Source: Candidatus Bathyarchaeota archaeon (GTDB taxonomy: Archaea > Thermoproteota > Bathyarchaeia > Bathyarchaeales > Bathycorpusculaceae). Taken from it: a stretch of 64,000 nucleotides of DNA. This document shows, one piece after another, positions 43,592 to 52,648 of this stretch. Numbering within the stretch: position 1 is the first letter of the stretch; every line of letters begins with the position of its first letter. The notes beneath the pieces are model-generated. The model ran no database searches. It worked only from the letters and a program-made list of their open reading frames with translations, and was not told where the DNA came from. The DNA lies in assembly GCA_003164295.1 (NCBI GenBank), contig PLTA01000024.1, positions 102,498 through 166,497 of the forward strand. Reading direction: 5' to 3'. A program made the position numbers and the translations under genes.

Positions 43592-43733
43592 GTTTTTTTC
43601 ACACGTTGAATTTTTAGGTAACTGTATTATCGTTTAATTGCCAGCCTAAATGCCTTGCGCTAAGAGAAAAGCTAATTCTTTTTCAGGTTTCACCCTTAAA
43701 CTTCGTTTTTCAAGAGATAAACAGAACTATAAG

Positions 43734-45065
43734 CTATGGATTATTTTGCAAAGCATATTGTGCAGCATCTAAGATTAAACCATTCGTGCTGCTACCAGTC
43801 CCACGAACCAGATTCCCACTGTTATCGGCACCATCGGAGTAACCGTTGGTAGGAGCGGGAAGTTGCTGTTCAAGATAGATTAGTGTATTACGGGCAAACG
43901 TGGTATTATAGAGGGCCAAGAAACTAAAGGCTACTTTATTAAAAACAACAGGGTCTATATTCACATATGAGTTGCCCCCAGAGGTTATCTTCCATGTATC
44001 GCCGTTTCCGGTAGTTACCCACTCCCATATGTAACCATTTGAGGGACTACTTCCTTCGCTAAAAGCTGCAAATTTTCCTGTCGCGTTGTAATAGGCGTCA
44101 TGGGCCAAGTAAACTTGGCTGGTCAAAGCCAGCAATCTAGAATCATTATTGTTAAGCTCAAAAACAGAGCAAAGCAACGGGTCGCAAGAGATTGGAGCAT
44201 TTGGTAATTGGACATCGTACGTTGTTACGTTTTGAGAATTAACCAGGTTAGCAAGTATCTCACTTGGAACATTGCCTATTTGTTGAGGCCAAAAACTTGC
44301 AAATCCGCTATCAAAGAAATAAGTGTAAATACTATTTGAGTTAGCGTCATTCTTGACGTTAGAAGCTAATGTGGTGAAGTTAGATCGCCCATTTAAAACT
44401 ATATCATTAATGCGATCCGCAAGATTAGAATCAAAATTTCTAAGATTGTTGAGAGCAACAAACAATCGTCCAATGTCAACGACATCATAGGTCTCATTAG
44501 CCTCTGACGGTGGGTGATAGACTTTTCCATCTTTGGCTTGATAGAACTGATACGGATAACCTTCATTGTTCAGCTGACAAGTTTCCAAGAATGTCAAAAC
44601 TTTATCAAATCTTGAGAAAGACCCCCAAACTCCATCTGTGCTGACCAAACCTAACTTCTGTGCATCAATAACAGCTTGGACATAAACACCGAGATCCCAA
44701 TATGTGAAGCCAGTAAAATCCGTTCCACCTGCATAAGGAAGCCCAGTATTAGGATCAACCCCCACGCTAGGTTGAAAGTAATTCCATGCATTATTTGCTA
44801 CCTCTATCCAGACTTTACCATTGACAACTTGAGATGACTCTATTAATCCCTGAGAAACGACATTGGAAGTATCCAGCTTTTGAATTGAAACAAATATAGA
44901 AATTATCATTATAGCTATAACTGCAAAAACTATTATCCCCTTTGTCATCTTGCTGAATCGCCGCGGATTCTTGAAATAGCCCTTTTTACCTTCAGCATCG
45001 AGAGAAGCCAGTAAAGAAGTAAACTTTAATCGATTCAGGTTGCCAATTTTCTTGTAGTTAACCAA
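43734..45065 (-). CDS. DUF3131-type extracellular protein
   Basis: A 443-residue protein with an N-terminal membrane anchor (about residues 42-63, KGIIVFAVIAIMIISIFVS) and an outer domain resembling DUF3131: AWNYFQPSVGVDPNTGLPYA followed by FTGFTYWDLGVYVQAVIDAQ, FDKVLTFLETCQLNNEGYPY, YDVVDIGRLFVALNNLR and a C-terminal GNDTW-like WKITSGGNSYVNIDP. The all-helical pattern suggests an alpha/alpha toroid as in glycoside hydrolases. DUF3131 genes are often beside BcsA-like synthases, and one lies directly upstream here. It may process the polymer made by that enzyme. Confidence 0.78.
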   Translation of the reverse strand: MVNYKKIGNLNRLKFTSLLASLDAEGKKGYFKNPRRFSKMTKGIIVFAVIAIMIISIFVSIQKLDTSNVVSQGLIESSQVVNGKVWIEVANNAWNYFQPSVGVDPNTGLPYAGGTDFTGFTYWDLGVYVQAVIDAQKLGLVSTDGVWGSFSRFDKVLTFLETCQLNNEGYPYQFYQAKDGKVYHPPSEANETYDVVDIGRLFVALNNLRNFDSNLADRINDIVLNGRSNFTTLASNVKNDANSNSIYTYFFDSGFASFWPQQIGNVPSEILANLVNSQNVTTYDVQLPNAPISCDPLLCSVFELNNNDSRLLALTSQVYLAHDAYYNATGKFAAFSEGSSPSNGYIWEWVTTGNGDTWKITSGGNSYVNIDPVVFNKVAFSFLALYNTTFARNTLIYLEQQLPAPTNGYSDGADNSGNLVRGTGSSTNGLILDAAQYALQNNP

Positions 45066-45222
45066 CTTTCCTCATTTCACTTGAAGATATTGTTTATTTA
45101 AGAGATACTTTCTTCGCTAACTCCCAATCTCGAGGGAATAAATAAATAGAGATTGATTTAAGATTTTGGAAAAGAGATGCATAACCATTCGATGTTTCAT
45201 TTGAGCAAAAAATTTTACGTAA

Positions 45223-46467
45223 TTAGATTGGCTTGTTAGCTTCTAAGTTTGATGTAATGAAGCCTTTTTTGACGGTTTTACTCCAAACCCTTTTGCTTCT
45301 GAATATTAATTTAAGGAAAGCCCATCCAGCGATAAACATTTGAAGCATCCAATAAGCCCAAATTGAGGGTATCCAAGCAAGATTCTTTAGCTTAATTGGT
45401 TTTTCCGAGGCAGTTAATCCTATACCAATTGAAAACAACGAAACGGCAGTCAATGCAATCACCAATCCGGTAAAGTTAATTATTGGACTATTTGCTGAAA
45501 AGAATAGAATGATGAAAAACCAGTTGATATAGCTAAGCAACGAGACAACCATCATGAAAGGTCCTGCCATCGAAATTTCTGCATCAACCGTTCTTTTGTT
45601 TAGACTATCGAGAAGACGCCCATATTTTATGGCTGTCTCCATATACCCTCTGTACCAGCGGACCCTCTGTTTGACCAGTTCTCTAAGACCGTTTGGTGTT
45701 TCCTGGGCTGAACAAACATCATGCGCATATTTTATCAGGTGCTTTTTCTCAACTAGACGTAATGCCAATTCTACGTCTTCGGTAAGGGAGTTTTCATCCC
45801 AGCCGCCCATCTCGTCAAGGATGCCTCGCCGAATAAACTGGCAACTTCCATTCAATGGAACAAATAATTGCAGGTGCTCTCTTCCACTAAGTAATGCTTG
45901 GAACCAAGCTTTTTCTTCTGAGGCGATAACTCGTGTTAAAATATTCTTTTTCTCGTTAAGTGAAGTAGTTCTTCCCTGTACTGCGGTCACTTGTTTATCA
46001 ATAAAGTAAGATGCAACCTTTTTTAGCACATCTTTTTCTGGAACACTATCAGCATCAAAAACTCCAACGATCTCTCCAGTTACATGGGTTAAGGCAAGGT
46101 TGAGAGCTGCCGGTTTACCTCTTGACTGTTTTTCTTTAATTAATCTGATAATGCCTGAATGTTTTTCGACGAATTCTGAACAAACTTTGCATGTTGAATC
46201 CGATGAATTACCATCGACAATTATTATTTCCATTTTATCCTTTGGATAATCTAAATTTAGAATACTGTCTAAGCATCTGCCGATAACTAATTCTTCATCT
46301 TTTGTGGGTACTATAATTGAAAACTTGGGAACTTCTTTATTTTCAACTCGGACAACTTCAGCCTTCCGTCTGGCTCTTACTCCCACATATATAATTGAGC
46401 CATTATATACAGTCCAAAAAAGCAGAACTGATAGCAGAATAATTGAAATTATATCAAAAACTATCAT
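45223..46467 (-). CDS. BcsA/HAS-like processive glycosyltransferase (GT2)
   Basis: A 414-residue membrane GT2 of the cellulose/hyaluronan synthase type. An N-terminal helix (about 3-25) precedes the catalytic domain: FSIIVPTKDEELVIGRCLDS, IIIVDGNSSDSTCKVCSEF, GVFDADSVPEKDVLKKVASY (the DAD), and the polymerase motif LTEDVELALRLVEKKH with QRVRWYRGYMET (Q-x-x-R-W). Three to four C-terminal helices follow (about 300-390). It makes a polysaccharide and passes it through the membrane; the donor could be UDP-glucose or a UDP-sugar made by the ugd/uxs genes. First gene of the minus-strand glycan block, next to the DUF3131 gene. Confidence 0.87.
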   Translation of the reverse strand: MIVFDIISIILLSVLLFWTVYNGSIIYVGVRARRKAEVVRVENKEVPKFSIIVPTKDEELVIGRCLDSILNLDYPKDKMEIIIVDGNSSDSTCKVCSEFVEKHSGIIRLIKEKQSRGKPAALNLALTHVTGEIVGVFDADSVPEKDVLKKVASYFIDKQVTAVQGRTTSLNEKKNILTRVIASEEKAWFQALLSGREHLQLFVPLNGSCQFIRRGILDEMGGWDENSLTEDVELALRLVEKKHLIKYAHDVCSAQETPNGLRELVKQRVRWYRGYMETAIKYGRLLDSLNKRTVDAEISMAGPFMMVVSLLSYINWFFIILFFSANSPIINFTGLVIALTAVSLFSIGIGLTASEKPIKLKNLAWIPSIWAYWMLQMFIAGWAFLKLIFRSKRVWSKTVKKGFITSNLEANKPI

Positions 46468-46941
46468 GTATTAGCCTCAATTAATCCGCCATTAACCAAT
46501 TCGAGCTTGATCGTTTGGGCTTCATTCTTAATCTCTGATAAGCAATTGTGCCGAAAATAAAGAGGCACATCTAAATATAACAGAAATGGTTTCGCCACCA
46601 GAGATGAATGCATTTCAGATTACAGCTCACTATCTACATTTAAACCTTTTAAGTTTTGTTCACCAATCGCAAATTTTAACGATATTAACCCTTAATCCAC
46701 ACTGACGCAATAAAAAAGTATCTGAATAAACCCGATTATTTTGAACATTTTAGAGCAGAAATCTAGCCCTTAGAGATTTCGGAAACAAAAATCAACTATT
46801 CTTTAGAAGTCAATTTCCAAGAACTTATTTCGTCTTCAATTTTAAGCATGACGTCTATAGAATTGGATTTAACTTAATTTGATGGAATGTTGAGTCACAA
46901 TAAACTTAAGTGAGACAGCAATAATATTTTTAGTAGATTAG
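46468..46941. other. Divergent upstream region, no gene
   Basis: 474 bp without a credible frame. It should hold the promoters for the BcsA-like gene (minus) and the protease gene (plus). A/T-rich; I see no clear repeat or motif. Confidence 0.5.
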
Positions 46942-47856
46942 ATGAGGATTTTTTTATTATTTTTATTGCTTTCCAGTTTGTTTTTAACTGCAGGCAGCTT
47001 TGCCGCTGGCCAAGTTCAGGGTCAAAACCAAACCGTTTATTCTTTGGGGATTTCTGGGATTGCTTGGGATCGGACTACATTAAAAATTCTTTTAGTTACT
47101 CCAAATAACGTGTCATGGTGGAACCCTATTTACGTAAATTCTACACTTCGAGCTATAGGCCAATGGAATGATGCCATCAGCGAGTTTGCATCAAACTATT
47201 CAGACTACTCTTACCTTTCTAACCTTAGATTCGAACCATTTGTTTTGAATTATACTGAACCCGGCTTTGACATTTACTTGAATTGGACTCAAACTAACTT
47301 AGCAGGCTCCTCAGATGAAATTGGGTTAGCAACATTAACTACAGAAAGTAACGCCATAATTGGATGCACAATTAATCTTGCTACTCACACAAGCCATGAT
47401 GAACCGTTAATTGATGGAGACATGCAAAATGTTGCACTCCATGAACTTGGACATTCATTAGGTTTAGGTCACTCCAATGATACAGGAGACGTAATGTTTC
47501 CTGACATTGCTTTACTAGGTCCTGCCAAATCAGTTTCCACCCTTGATATGTATGGAGTAGCCACTACATTTGCTTGGATGACAAACCAATTTGATTTTTA
47601 CCCTGTTAGCGATTGGCTAAGAGGCGATCCCATTGTCTTACCTTCAAACATTCAATACAGCTATTTGCCAGTGTCACCTCAAAACGCTCGACCTGACACA
47701 CTTGAGAACAACACTATTTATCAAAATGCGATTATATTTTTTGAATTACTGCTTCACCCCGAAATCTTCGCAGTGATCTTAGTCGTAGCTGCTCTCTTAG
47801 TTATCATTGCTCTAATCGTGAGAAAAAGCACGCAACCCCCTAAGGCTGACTCATAA
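46942..47856 (+). CDS. Secreted matrixin-like zinc metalloprotease
   Basis: A 304-residue extracellular protease: signal peptide (residues 1-22, LLFLLLSSLFLTAGSF), then the zinc motif HELGHSLGLGH (His167, Glu168, His171, His177) and the Met-turn VMFPD (Met185), the metzincin pattern of matrixins. A C-terminal membrane helix (about 270-294) and a basic tail probably anchor it. N-x-S/T sequons in the domain suggest glycosylation. It might process surface proteins; its target is unknown. It overlaps the convergent MBL gene by 17 bases. Confidence 0.88.
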   Translation: MRIFLLFLLLSSLFLTAGSFAAGQVQGQNQTVYSLGISGIAWDRTTLKILLVTPNNVSWWNPIYVNSTLRAIGQWNDAISEFASNYSDYSYLSNLRFEPFVLNYTEPGFDIYLNWTQTNLAGSSDEIGLATLTTESNAIIGCTINLATHTSHDEPLIDGDMQNVALHELGHSLGLGHSNDTGDVMFPDIALLGPAKSVSTLDMYGVATTFAWMTNQFDFYPVSDWLRGDPIVLPSNIQYSYLPVSPQNARPDTLENNTIYQNAIIFFELLLHPEIFAVILVVAALLVIIALIVRKSTQPPKADS

Positions 47857-48478
47857 AGCTAATAAAATCTTTTAGACTTCGCGGCTGCAAAACATAGTTT
47901 GACTTTCTTTCCTCCCCTATAGTTGAAGAAGATTTCAAGCCATAATCATGTCCTGGATAAACTTCTATTGAATCATTCAATTTTAAAATCTTGTTGAATA
48001 AACTATCATACATGCTTTTTGAGCTGCCGCCTGACAAGTCAGTTCGTCCACATTCCCCCACAAATAATGTGTCACCGGTTAACAGCTTCGTGTTATCTAT
48101 CAAAAGACACATGCTATCTGGTGTATGCCCCGGAGTGTAAATTATTTTTATCGAAACTTTGCCTAAGGCTAATACGTCTCCGTCCTCAACTGCAACATCA
48201 AAGTTGACCTTTGCAAGTTTATACGCAACAATTTTAGCTTCAAAAATAGACTTTAACTCATAGTTACCTGCTGTATGATCAGAGTGCCCATGTGTATTTA
48301 TGACGTATTTTAAATTCAAGTCATTTACTTTTAGAAGCTCTATTATTGCACTTGCGTTAAAACTTGAATCCACCACCACGGCTTCTTTAGTATTTTCATC
48401 TGCAACTACATATGAGAAGTTGTCACCGTATTGCTTGAGTTGTTTGAAAAACATATTTTTGATCTCCAAACCCTTCAT
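47840..48478 (-). CDS. MBL-fold metallo-hydrolase (glyoxalase II-like)
   Basis: A 212-residue protein with the MBL metal motif THGHSDHTAGN (His63, His65, Asp67, His68), a later His in YTPGHTPDSMCLLID (about 115), TGDTLFVGECGRTDL (Asp at about 135) and a final His in VYPGHDYG. These match the glyoxalase II/persulfide dioxygenase group; the TDLSGGSS motif leans to the persulfide-dioxygenase-like branch. Substrate unknown. It is the last gene of the NHEJ operon, 16 bases after DUF72, though a DNA-repair role cannot be deduced from that. Confidence 0.85.
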   Translation of the reverse strand: MKGLEIKNMFFKQLKQYGDNFSYVVADENTKEAVVVDSSFNASAIIELLKVNDLNLKYVINTHGHSDHTAGNYELKSIFEAKIVAYKLAKVNFDVAVEDGDVLALGKVSIKIIYTPGHTPDSMCLLIDNTKLLTGDTLFVGECGRTDLSGGSSKSMYDSLFNKILKLNDSIEVYPGHDYGLKSSSTIGEERKSNYVLQPRSLKDFISFMSQP

Positions 48479-48494
48479 TCACTGATTTACTTTC

Positions 48495-49247
48495 TTAAAT
48501 GTTATGTTGAAAGAACTTTAAAAGGGAATTTATATCTGAAGGAGGATAGCCTGAATAGTATTTACCAAAATAACCATAAACCTTGATGTTTTTGATCATG
48601 AAAGGCTTAATTTTTTCTGCCCATTGCTTCAGGTTTTCTGTTTTATCAACTTCTATTTTGCCTAAAGTGCCATTAACTTTGGCGCGGTCGCCTTCCCACC
48701 TAATGTACAAAAAATCCGAAGTAATTTTATCATTTAGAGAGATATTAGGACTATCAACCCACGCCAAGGCAACATTGTTAACCTGCAAAATGGAATAAAA
48801 CTCATCGTTAAAGAACGCTTCATCCCTGACTTCAATCACATAACGATTTTCTTTAGGCAGTTTTTGCAAGAAATCACTTAAACCAGACAGATGCTCAATT
48901 CCAAAACTAGGTGGAAATTGCAAAAGCAAAGGTCCAAGTTTTTCCTCTAGTAATTTTGTTTTTTCAAGAAAAAGTTTAGTTTCACGATCGCAGTCCTTGA
49001 GCATTTTGATATGTGTGATTGTGCTTGGAAATTTGAATGAAAACAGAAAGTTTTCAGAAGTTTGGTTTTTCCAGTTGATCACGGCTTGTTCGGTTGGGAT
49101 TCGATAGAATGTACTATCGGCCTCAACAGTATCGAATTTAGTGGCATAGTAAGACAAGAAATCTTTTGAAGCAGACTTATTGGGATAAAAATTTCCTTTC
49201 CAGAAATTATAGCTCCAGCCTATAGTGCCTATGTGGAGGTTTGGCAT
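48495..49247 (-). CDS. DUF72 family protein
   Basis: A 250-residue TIM-barrel protein of the DUF72 family: GTIGWSYNFWKGNFYPNKSA (residues 7-26), FLSYYATKFDTVEADSTFYR, LLLQFPPSF, KENRYVIEVRDEAFFN and FLYIRWEGDR. The Glu-rich segments suggest an active site; the function is unknown. DUF72 genes are found beside ligase-type or repair genes in some genomes, and here the gene lies one base after the LigD-type ligase in the same operon, so a link to DNA repair is plausible but unproved. Confidence 0.88.
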   Translation of the reverse strand: MPNLHIGTIGWSYNFWKGNFYPNKSASKDFLSYYATKFDTVEADSTFYRIPTEQAVINWKNQTSENFLFSFKFPSTITHIKMLKDCDRETKLFLEKTKLLEEKLGPLLLQFPPSFGIEHLSGLSDFLQKLPKENRYVIEVRDEAFFNDEFYSILQVNNVALAWVDSPNISLNDKITSDFLYIRWEGDRAKVNGTLGKIEVDKTENLKQWAEKIKPFMIKNIKVYGYFGKYYSGYPPSDINSLLKFFQHNI

Positions 49248-49248
49248 T

Positions 49249-50688
49249 TTACTCTTTACCCTTTAACAAAAGCCAACTTTTCTCTTTACCTTGAGCCTTC
49301 TTTAGCCAAACCAAAACATAACGTCCATTAAGCCTTTGGCCTTCAAGAGTAAACTCAATCTTATTTTCATCCCAAAACTTAGCTTGATAATGTCCTTTAT
49401 CCCAGATTTTTACTGTTCCTGCACCATATTGACCCTCAGGAATTGAACCCTCAAATTTAGCGTACTCAAAAGGATGGTCTTCTGTTTGCACTGCTAAATG
49501 ACGCTGAGTTGCTGTTTCTGGGAATCCTTTCGGAACAGCCCAACTTTTTAAAACTCCGTCTTTTTCTAGTCTTAAATCATAGTGAAGTCTTCGGGCATGA
49601 TGCTCTTGAATTACAAAAATTTGTTTCTCGCCTTTTTTCTCGCCACCTACTGGTTCTGGTGTCTGTTGAAAATTCCGCTTGGATTCATACTCGGATAATT
49701 TATTCTCTGTTTCGAAAGATGCTTCAATCTTTTTGAGTTCAACCAACTGGTCAACGGTGCATTCCCCTGGCAGCTTATCGTCCCTTAAACCTTTGTAACG
49801 TGGCATTCTTAATCTCAAATCTTTGGTAACAACTTGAAAAACAACTTCGCAAACTAGTTTGGGTTCAAGCCAACTTATTTTATCGCCAGCCTCAGGCTTA
49901 AACGGTACAGCATCAGTTTTTAGTTTTTCAAATTTATCCATCAAGTCGCCCAGCATTTCTTGAGTAAATCCAGTTCCAACCTTTCCCACATAAACTGGTT
50001 TGCCATCTTTATTGTAAAGCCCCAAAACTAGTGCGCCAAAAGTTTTTTCTCTAGCTTGTGCACCCATAGTGTAACCAAAAATTACACAGTCACAAGTTTT
50101 AAGTTTCTTTATTTTTCGCCAACTTCCAGTTCGCAAACCTTCCTCATAAGAGCTTTCTTTATTTTTCGCCACTACGCCTTCTAAGCCCTTATCCAAAACC
50201 GCTTTGTAATAGTCTTCTCCTTTCTCCTCAATAAAATCAGACAAAAAAACATGTGGACCCTCTTTTAACGAATCCTTTAAAATTTTTTTTCTCTCCATCA
50301 ACGGCAACTTGGTAAGCGATTTCCCGTCTTTTTCTAAAATATCGAAAACAATGTATGATGCTGGCGCTTTATTGGTCTGCTTTCGGATTTCACCTGCCGA
50401 AGTCGCTTGTCCCCGTTCCAAAAGGGCTTGAAAGTCAGGTTTGCCTTCAATCATAACTATGATTTCGCCATCAACTACTATGTTACTTGCCAACTTGGCG
50501 AGTTCGGAAAGCTCTGGAAAGTTATATTTTAGTTCCTTTTCGTTTCGGCTTTTTATACTGAAAGCTTCATCTTCAATGTAGGAGATGCCTCGAAAGCCAT
50601 CCCATTTAACTTCAAAAATCCAGTCTTTATCGGTGAAAGCGTCTGGAGCTACTTTTGCAAGCATTGGTTTGTAGACGTGACGACTCAT
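49249..50688 (-). CDS. ligD: LigD-type ATP-dependent ligase fused to C-terminal phosphoesterase (LIG-PE)
   Basis: A 479-residue protein of non-homologous end joining. The ligase domain (about 1-320) holds the AMP-accepting Lys28 in EVKWDGFRGI, VDGEIIV, the motif GLEGVVAKNKESSYEEGLR and the OB-fold end with RMPRYKGLRDDK. The phosphoesterase domain (about 355-479) has QEHHARRLHYDLRLEKDG (metal ligands His363 or His364, His369 and Asp371) and EDHPFEYAKFEGSIPEGQYG with His405. In bacterial LigD the PE usually precedes the ligase, so this order is unusual. PE trims 3' ends and ligase seals them. Start overlaps Ku by 4 bases. Confidence 0.93.
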   Translation of the reverse strand: MSRHVYKPMLAKVAPDAFTDKDWIFEVKWDGFRGISYIEDEAFSIKSRNEKELKYNFPELSELAKLASNIVVDGEIIVMIEGKPDFQALLERGQATSAGEIRKQTNKAPASYIVFDILEKDGKSLTKLPLMERKKILKDSLKEGPHVFLSDFIEEKGEDYYKAVLDKGLEGVVAKNKESSYEEGLRTGSWRKIKKLKTCDCVIFGYTMGAQAREKTFGALVLGLYNKDGKPVYVGKVGTGFTQEMLGDLMDKFEKLKTDAVPFKPEAGDKISWLEPKLVCEVVFQVVTKDLRLRMPRYKGLRDDKLPGECTVDQLVELKKIEASFETENKLSEYESKRNFQQTPEPVGGEKKGEKQIFVIQEHHARRLHYDLRLEKDGVLKSWAVPKGFPETATQRHLAVQTEDHPFEYAKFEGSIPEGQYGAGTVKIWDKGHYQAKFWDENKIEFTLEGQRLNGRYVLVWLKKAQGKEKSWLLLKGKE

Positions 50689-51509
50689 TTCTGTTCCAAC
50701 TGCTTGAGTGTTTCTCGCAACGCAATCATAAGTCCTTTGACTTCAACTGCCGGTGGCTTTTCAATGTGGATTTTTTCGCCTTTCACCTTCTGCGCTATTA
50801 ATTCTTCAACTCTTTTCATGTAAGTGTCTTCAAATTCGCTGATGTCAAATTCGCCTGAGAGGTCACTAACTATTTTAACAGCCATGTCTAGCTCCGCTTT
50901 TTCTGGCTCCTTTAATTTTTGGACTTCCTCGAAATCTTGTGGATCTACAACATCGTAGGCATAACGCAATGTAGTTAAAACCAAAGTGCTCTTGTATGCG
51001 TGTAGAAGTGCTGGATACTCTTTAGTTCGAAGGGTTATGCGTGCAGCCCCTGCTTTATTTTTTTTCTCAAGAGCTGTTAACAGCAAACTGTAGGCGTCCT
51101 TGCTTTTGTCGGGCATTAAAGCATAAGTTTTGTCAAAGTATACTGGGTCAACCGAGAAATAATCCACAAATTTACTGATTCTAATTCGGTTATCAGATTC
51201 AGGTTTGGCCTCTGCCAATTCTTTATTGTCTAAAGTAATATACTCGTTTTTTGAAACTTCATAGCCCCTTATAACTTCGTCCCATGGAACAATCTTGTCG
51301 TCTTTAGTGCACATTTTCACGTATTTTAGCGGTTGACCATCAACTTTATGTAAAAAATGAAAAGATATGCCCTTGTCATAAATCATAGAATACAACTTAA
51401 CAGGAACATTAACTAAACCTATTGTGATATTGCCTGACCATATTGATCTTCGTGGTGCTTGAGCACTAATTTTTTTAGTTTCCCTTTTCTCAACATTTTT
51501 TTGTTCCAT
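50685..51509 (-). CDS. ku: Ku homodimer protein (NHEJ)
   Basis: Prokaryotic Ku, which binds broken DNA ends and recruits LigD. The start ATG 51509 (MEQKNVEKRETKKI) follows GGAG by 8 bases; a frame from 51530 would overlap the polymerase gene. About 274 residues: IWSGNITIGLVNVPVKLYSM (start of the beta barrel), FHFLHKVDGQPLKYVKMCTK, WDEVIRGYEVSKNEYITLDN, DYFSVDPVYFDKTYALMPDK and SLLLTALEKKNKAGAARITL. The C-terminal part is helix-rich and acidic to basic. Ku in archaea is uncommon, so acquisition by transfer is possible. Confidence 0.94.
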   Translation of the reverse strand: MEQKNVEKRETKKISAQAPRRSIWSGNITIGLVNVPVKLYSMIYDKGISFHFLHKVDGQPLKYVKMCTKDDKIVPWDEVIRGYEVSKNEYITLDNKELAEAKPESDNRIRISKFVDYFSVDPVYFDKTYALMPDKSKDAYSLLLTALEKKNKAGAARITLRTKEYPALLHAYKSTLVLTTLRYAYDVVDPQDFEEVQKLKEPEKAELDMAVKIVSDLSGEFDISEFEDTYMKRVEELIAQKVKGEKIHIEKPPAVEVKGLMIALRETLKQLEQK

Positions 51510-51511
51510 AA

Positions 51512-52384
51512 TTATATCTCCAATTTGCATCTTTTTTCAAAAATATTTTTCCACGGATCACTTTGCCGTTTGACTACATTAAAAATATTGAACTCGGAGG
51601 GGTTTATGCCTTTCTTAACTTCACTCCAGTCTAAGGGTGCCGAAACAGTGGCGTCAGGTGTAGGACGAAGGCTATAGGGAACTACCATTGTCCGCAAAGG
51701 AGAATTCTGAAGGTAATCAGCAAAAACCTTTCCAGGTTTCTTTGTATCTTTAAACTCGGAAACCACAATGTCACTTTTTATAGCTAAGTCAACCCCGATT
51801 TTATGCACAAACCCTCTGGCTTTTTCAAATGTGTAATCTGGATCAATTGGAATTACAACGTGAAGCCCTTTTTTTCCTGAAGTCTTAACAAAAGGCGTTA
51901 ATCCCAAATCATTGAGTATGTCTTTAAGCAAAAGCACCACGTCTGCGGCGTCGCTTAAGGTAGCGGGGGGTTCAGGGTCAATATCAAAAAAAAGTAAATC
52001 GGGCTTATCTAAATTGTCAATTTTAGAAAAAGGCATGTGGATTTCTAAAGCAGCTAAGTTGGCCAACCAAATAAGTGTGTCCAAGTCATTGCAAACAATA
52101 TAGTTAACGTCGCGTTTGGATGTTGGAGAGTAAATTGCTTTTGTTTTAACCCATTTGGGTGTTCCTTCAGGGGCATTTTTTTCGAAAAAACTGACTTTTT
52201 CGCCTTCGACACCGTCAGGGTATCGGGTTAAGACCAAGGGCCGATTTGCTATAACTGGCAGGATTTTGGGAGCCAATTTAATGTAATATTCAATTATTTG
52301 TGCTTTGTTGACCTTAACTTTTGGATAGAAAACCTTGTCTAAGTTTTTTAATTCAACTTTGGTTAGTTTTTTTAGTTCTTCCAT
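51512..52384 (-). CDS. LigD-type polymerase/primase domain protein (NHEJ)
   Basis: The archaeo-eukaryotic primase-fold polymerase of NHEJ, which fills gaps with NTPs or dNTPs. ATG 52384 (MEELKKLTKVEL) is preferred to the GTG at 52399. The 290-residue protein has LTRYPDGVEGEKVSFFEKNA (about 52-71), NDLDTLIWLANLAALEIHMP, the metal pair in LLFFDIDPEPP (Asp134, Asp136) and TSGKKGLHVVIPI. The third acidic residue follows in a late strand. It is the first gene of the operon. In bacteria the domain is fused to LigD; here it is free-standing, as in Methanocella. Confidence 0.93.
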   Translation of the reverse strand: MEELKKLTKVELKNLDKVFYPKVKVNKAQIIEYYIKLAPKILPVIANRPLVLTRYPDGVEGEKVSFFEKNAPEGTPKWVKTKAIYSPTSKRDVNYIVCNDLDTLIWLANLAALEIHMPFSKIDNLDKPDLLFFDIDPEPPATLSDAADVVLLLKDILNDLGLTPFVKTSGKKGLHVVIPIDPDYTFEKARGFVHKIGVDLAIKSDIVVSEFKDTKKPGKVFADYLQNSPLRTMVVPYSLRPTPDATVSAPLDWSEVKKGINPSEFNIFNVVKRQSDPWKNIFEKRCKLEI

Positions 52385-52648
52385 TATTATTTGCACCAAA
52401 AACTGTTAGAATTAAAAGTTCTACTAATGTAATGTGAATTCGAGCCTTTTTGCTTTTTGCTCAAAATTGTTTACCAACCGGTTTTGTTGAAATTAAGAAG
52501 ATTGCGCCTTGGAAAAGCTGGTTTTTTGTAGCTAAACCTAAATAGTTATTGTAGTATTATTAATTGTTAGAATTGATCGAGAAAAGTAAATTTTAAAACC
52601 AGTATTTGCTTTTTTCAAGATAATTCGCTAAAGGTGAAAATAAATCGT

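Noticed and set aside
45554..46009. 151-residue plus-strand frame
   Set aside because: Antisense shadow of the BcsA-like synthase gene.
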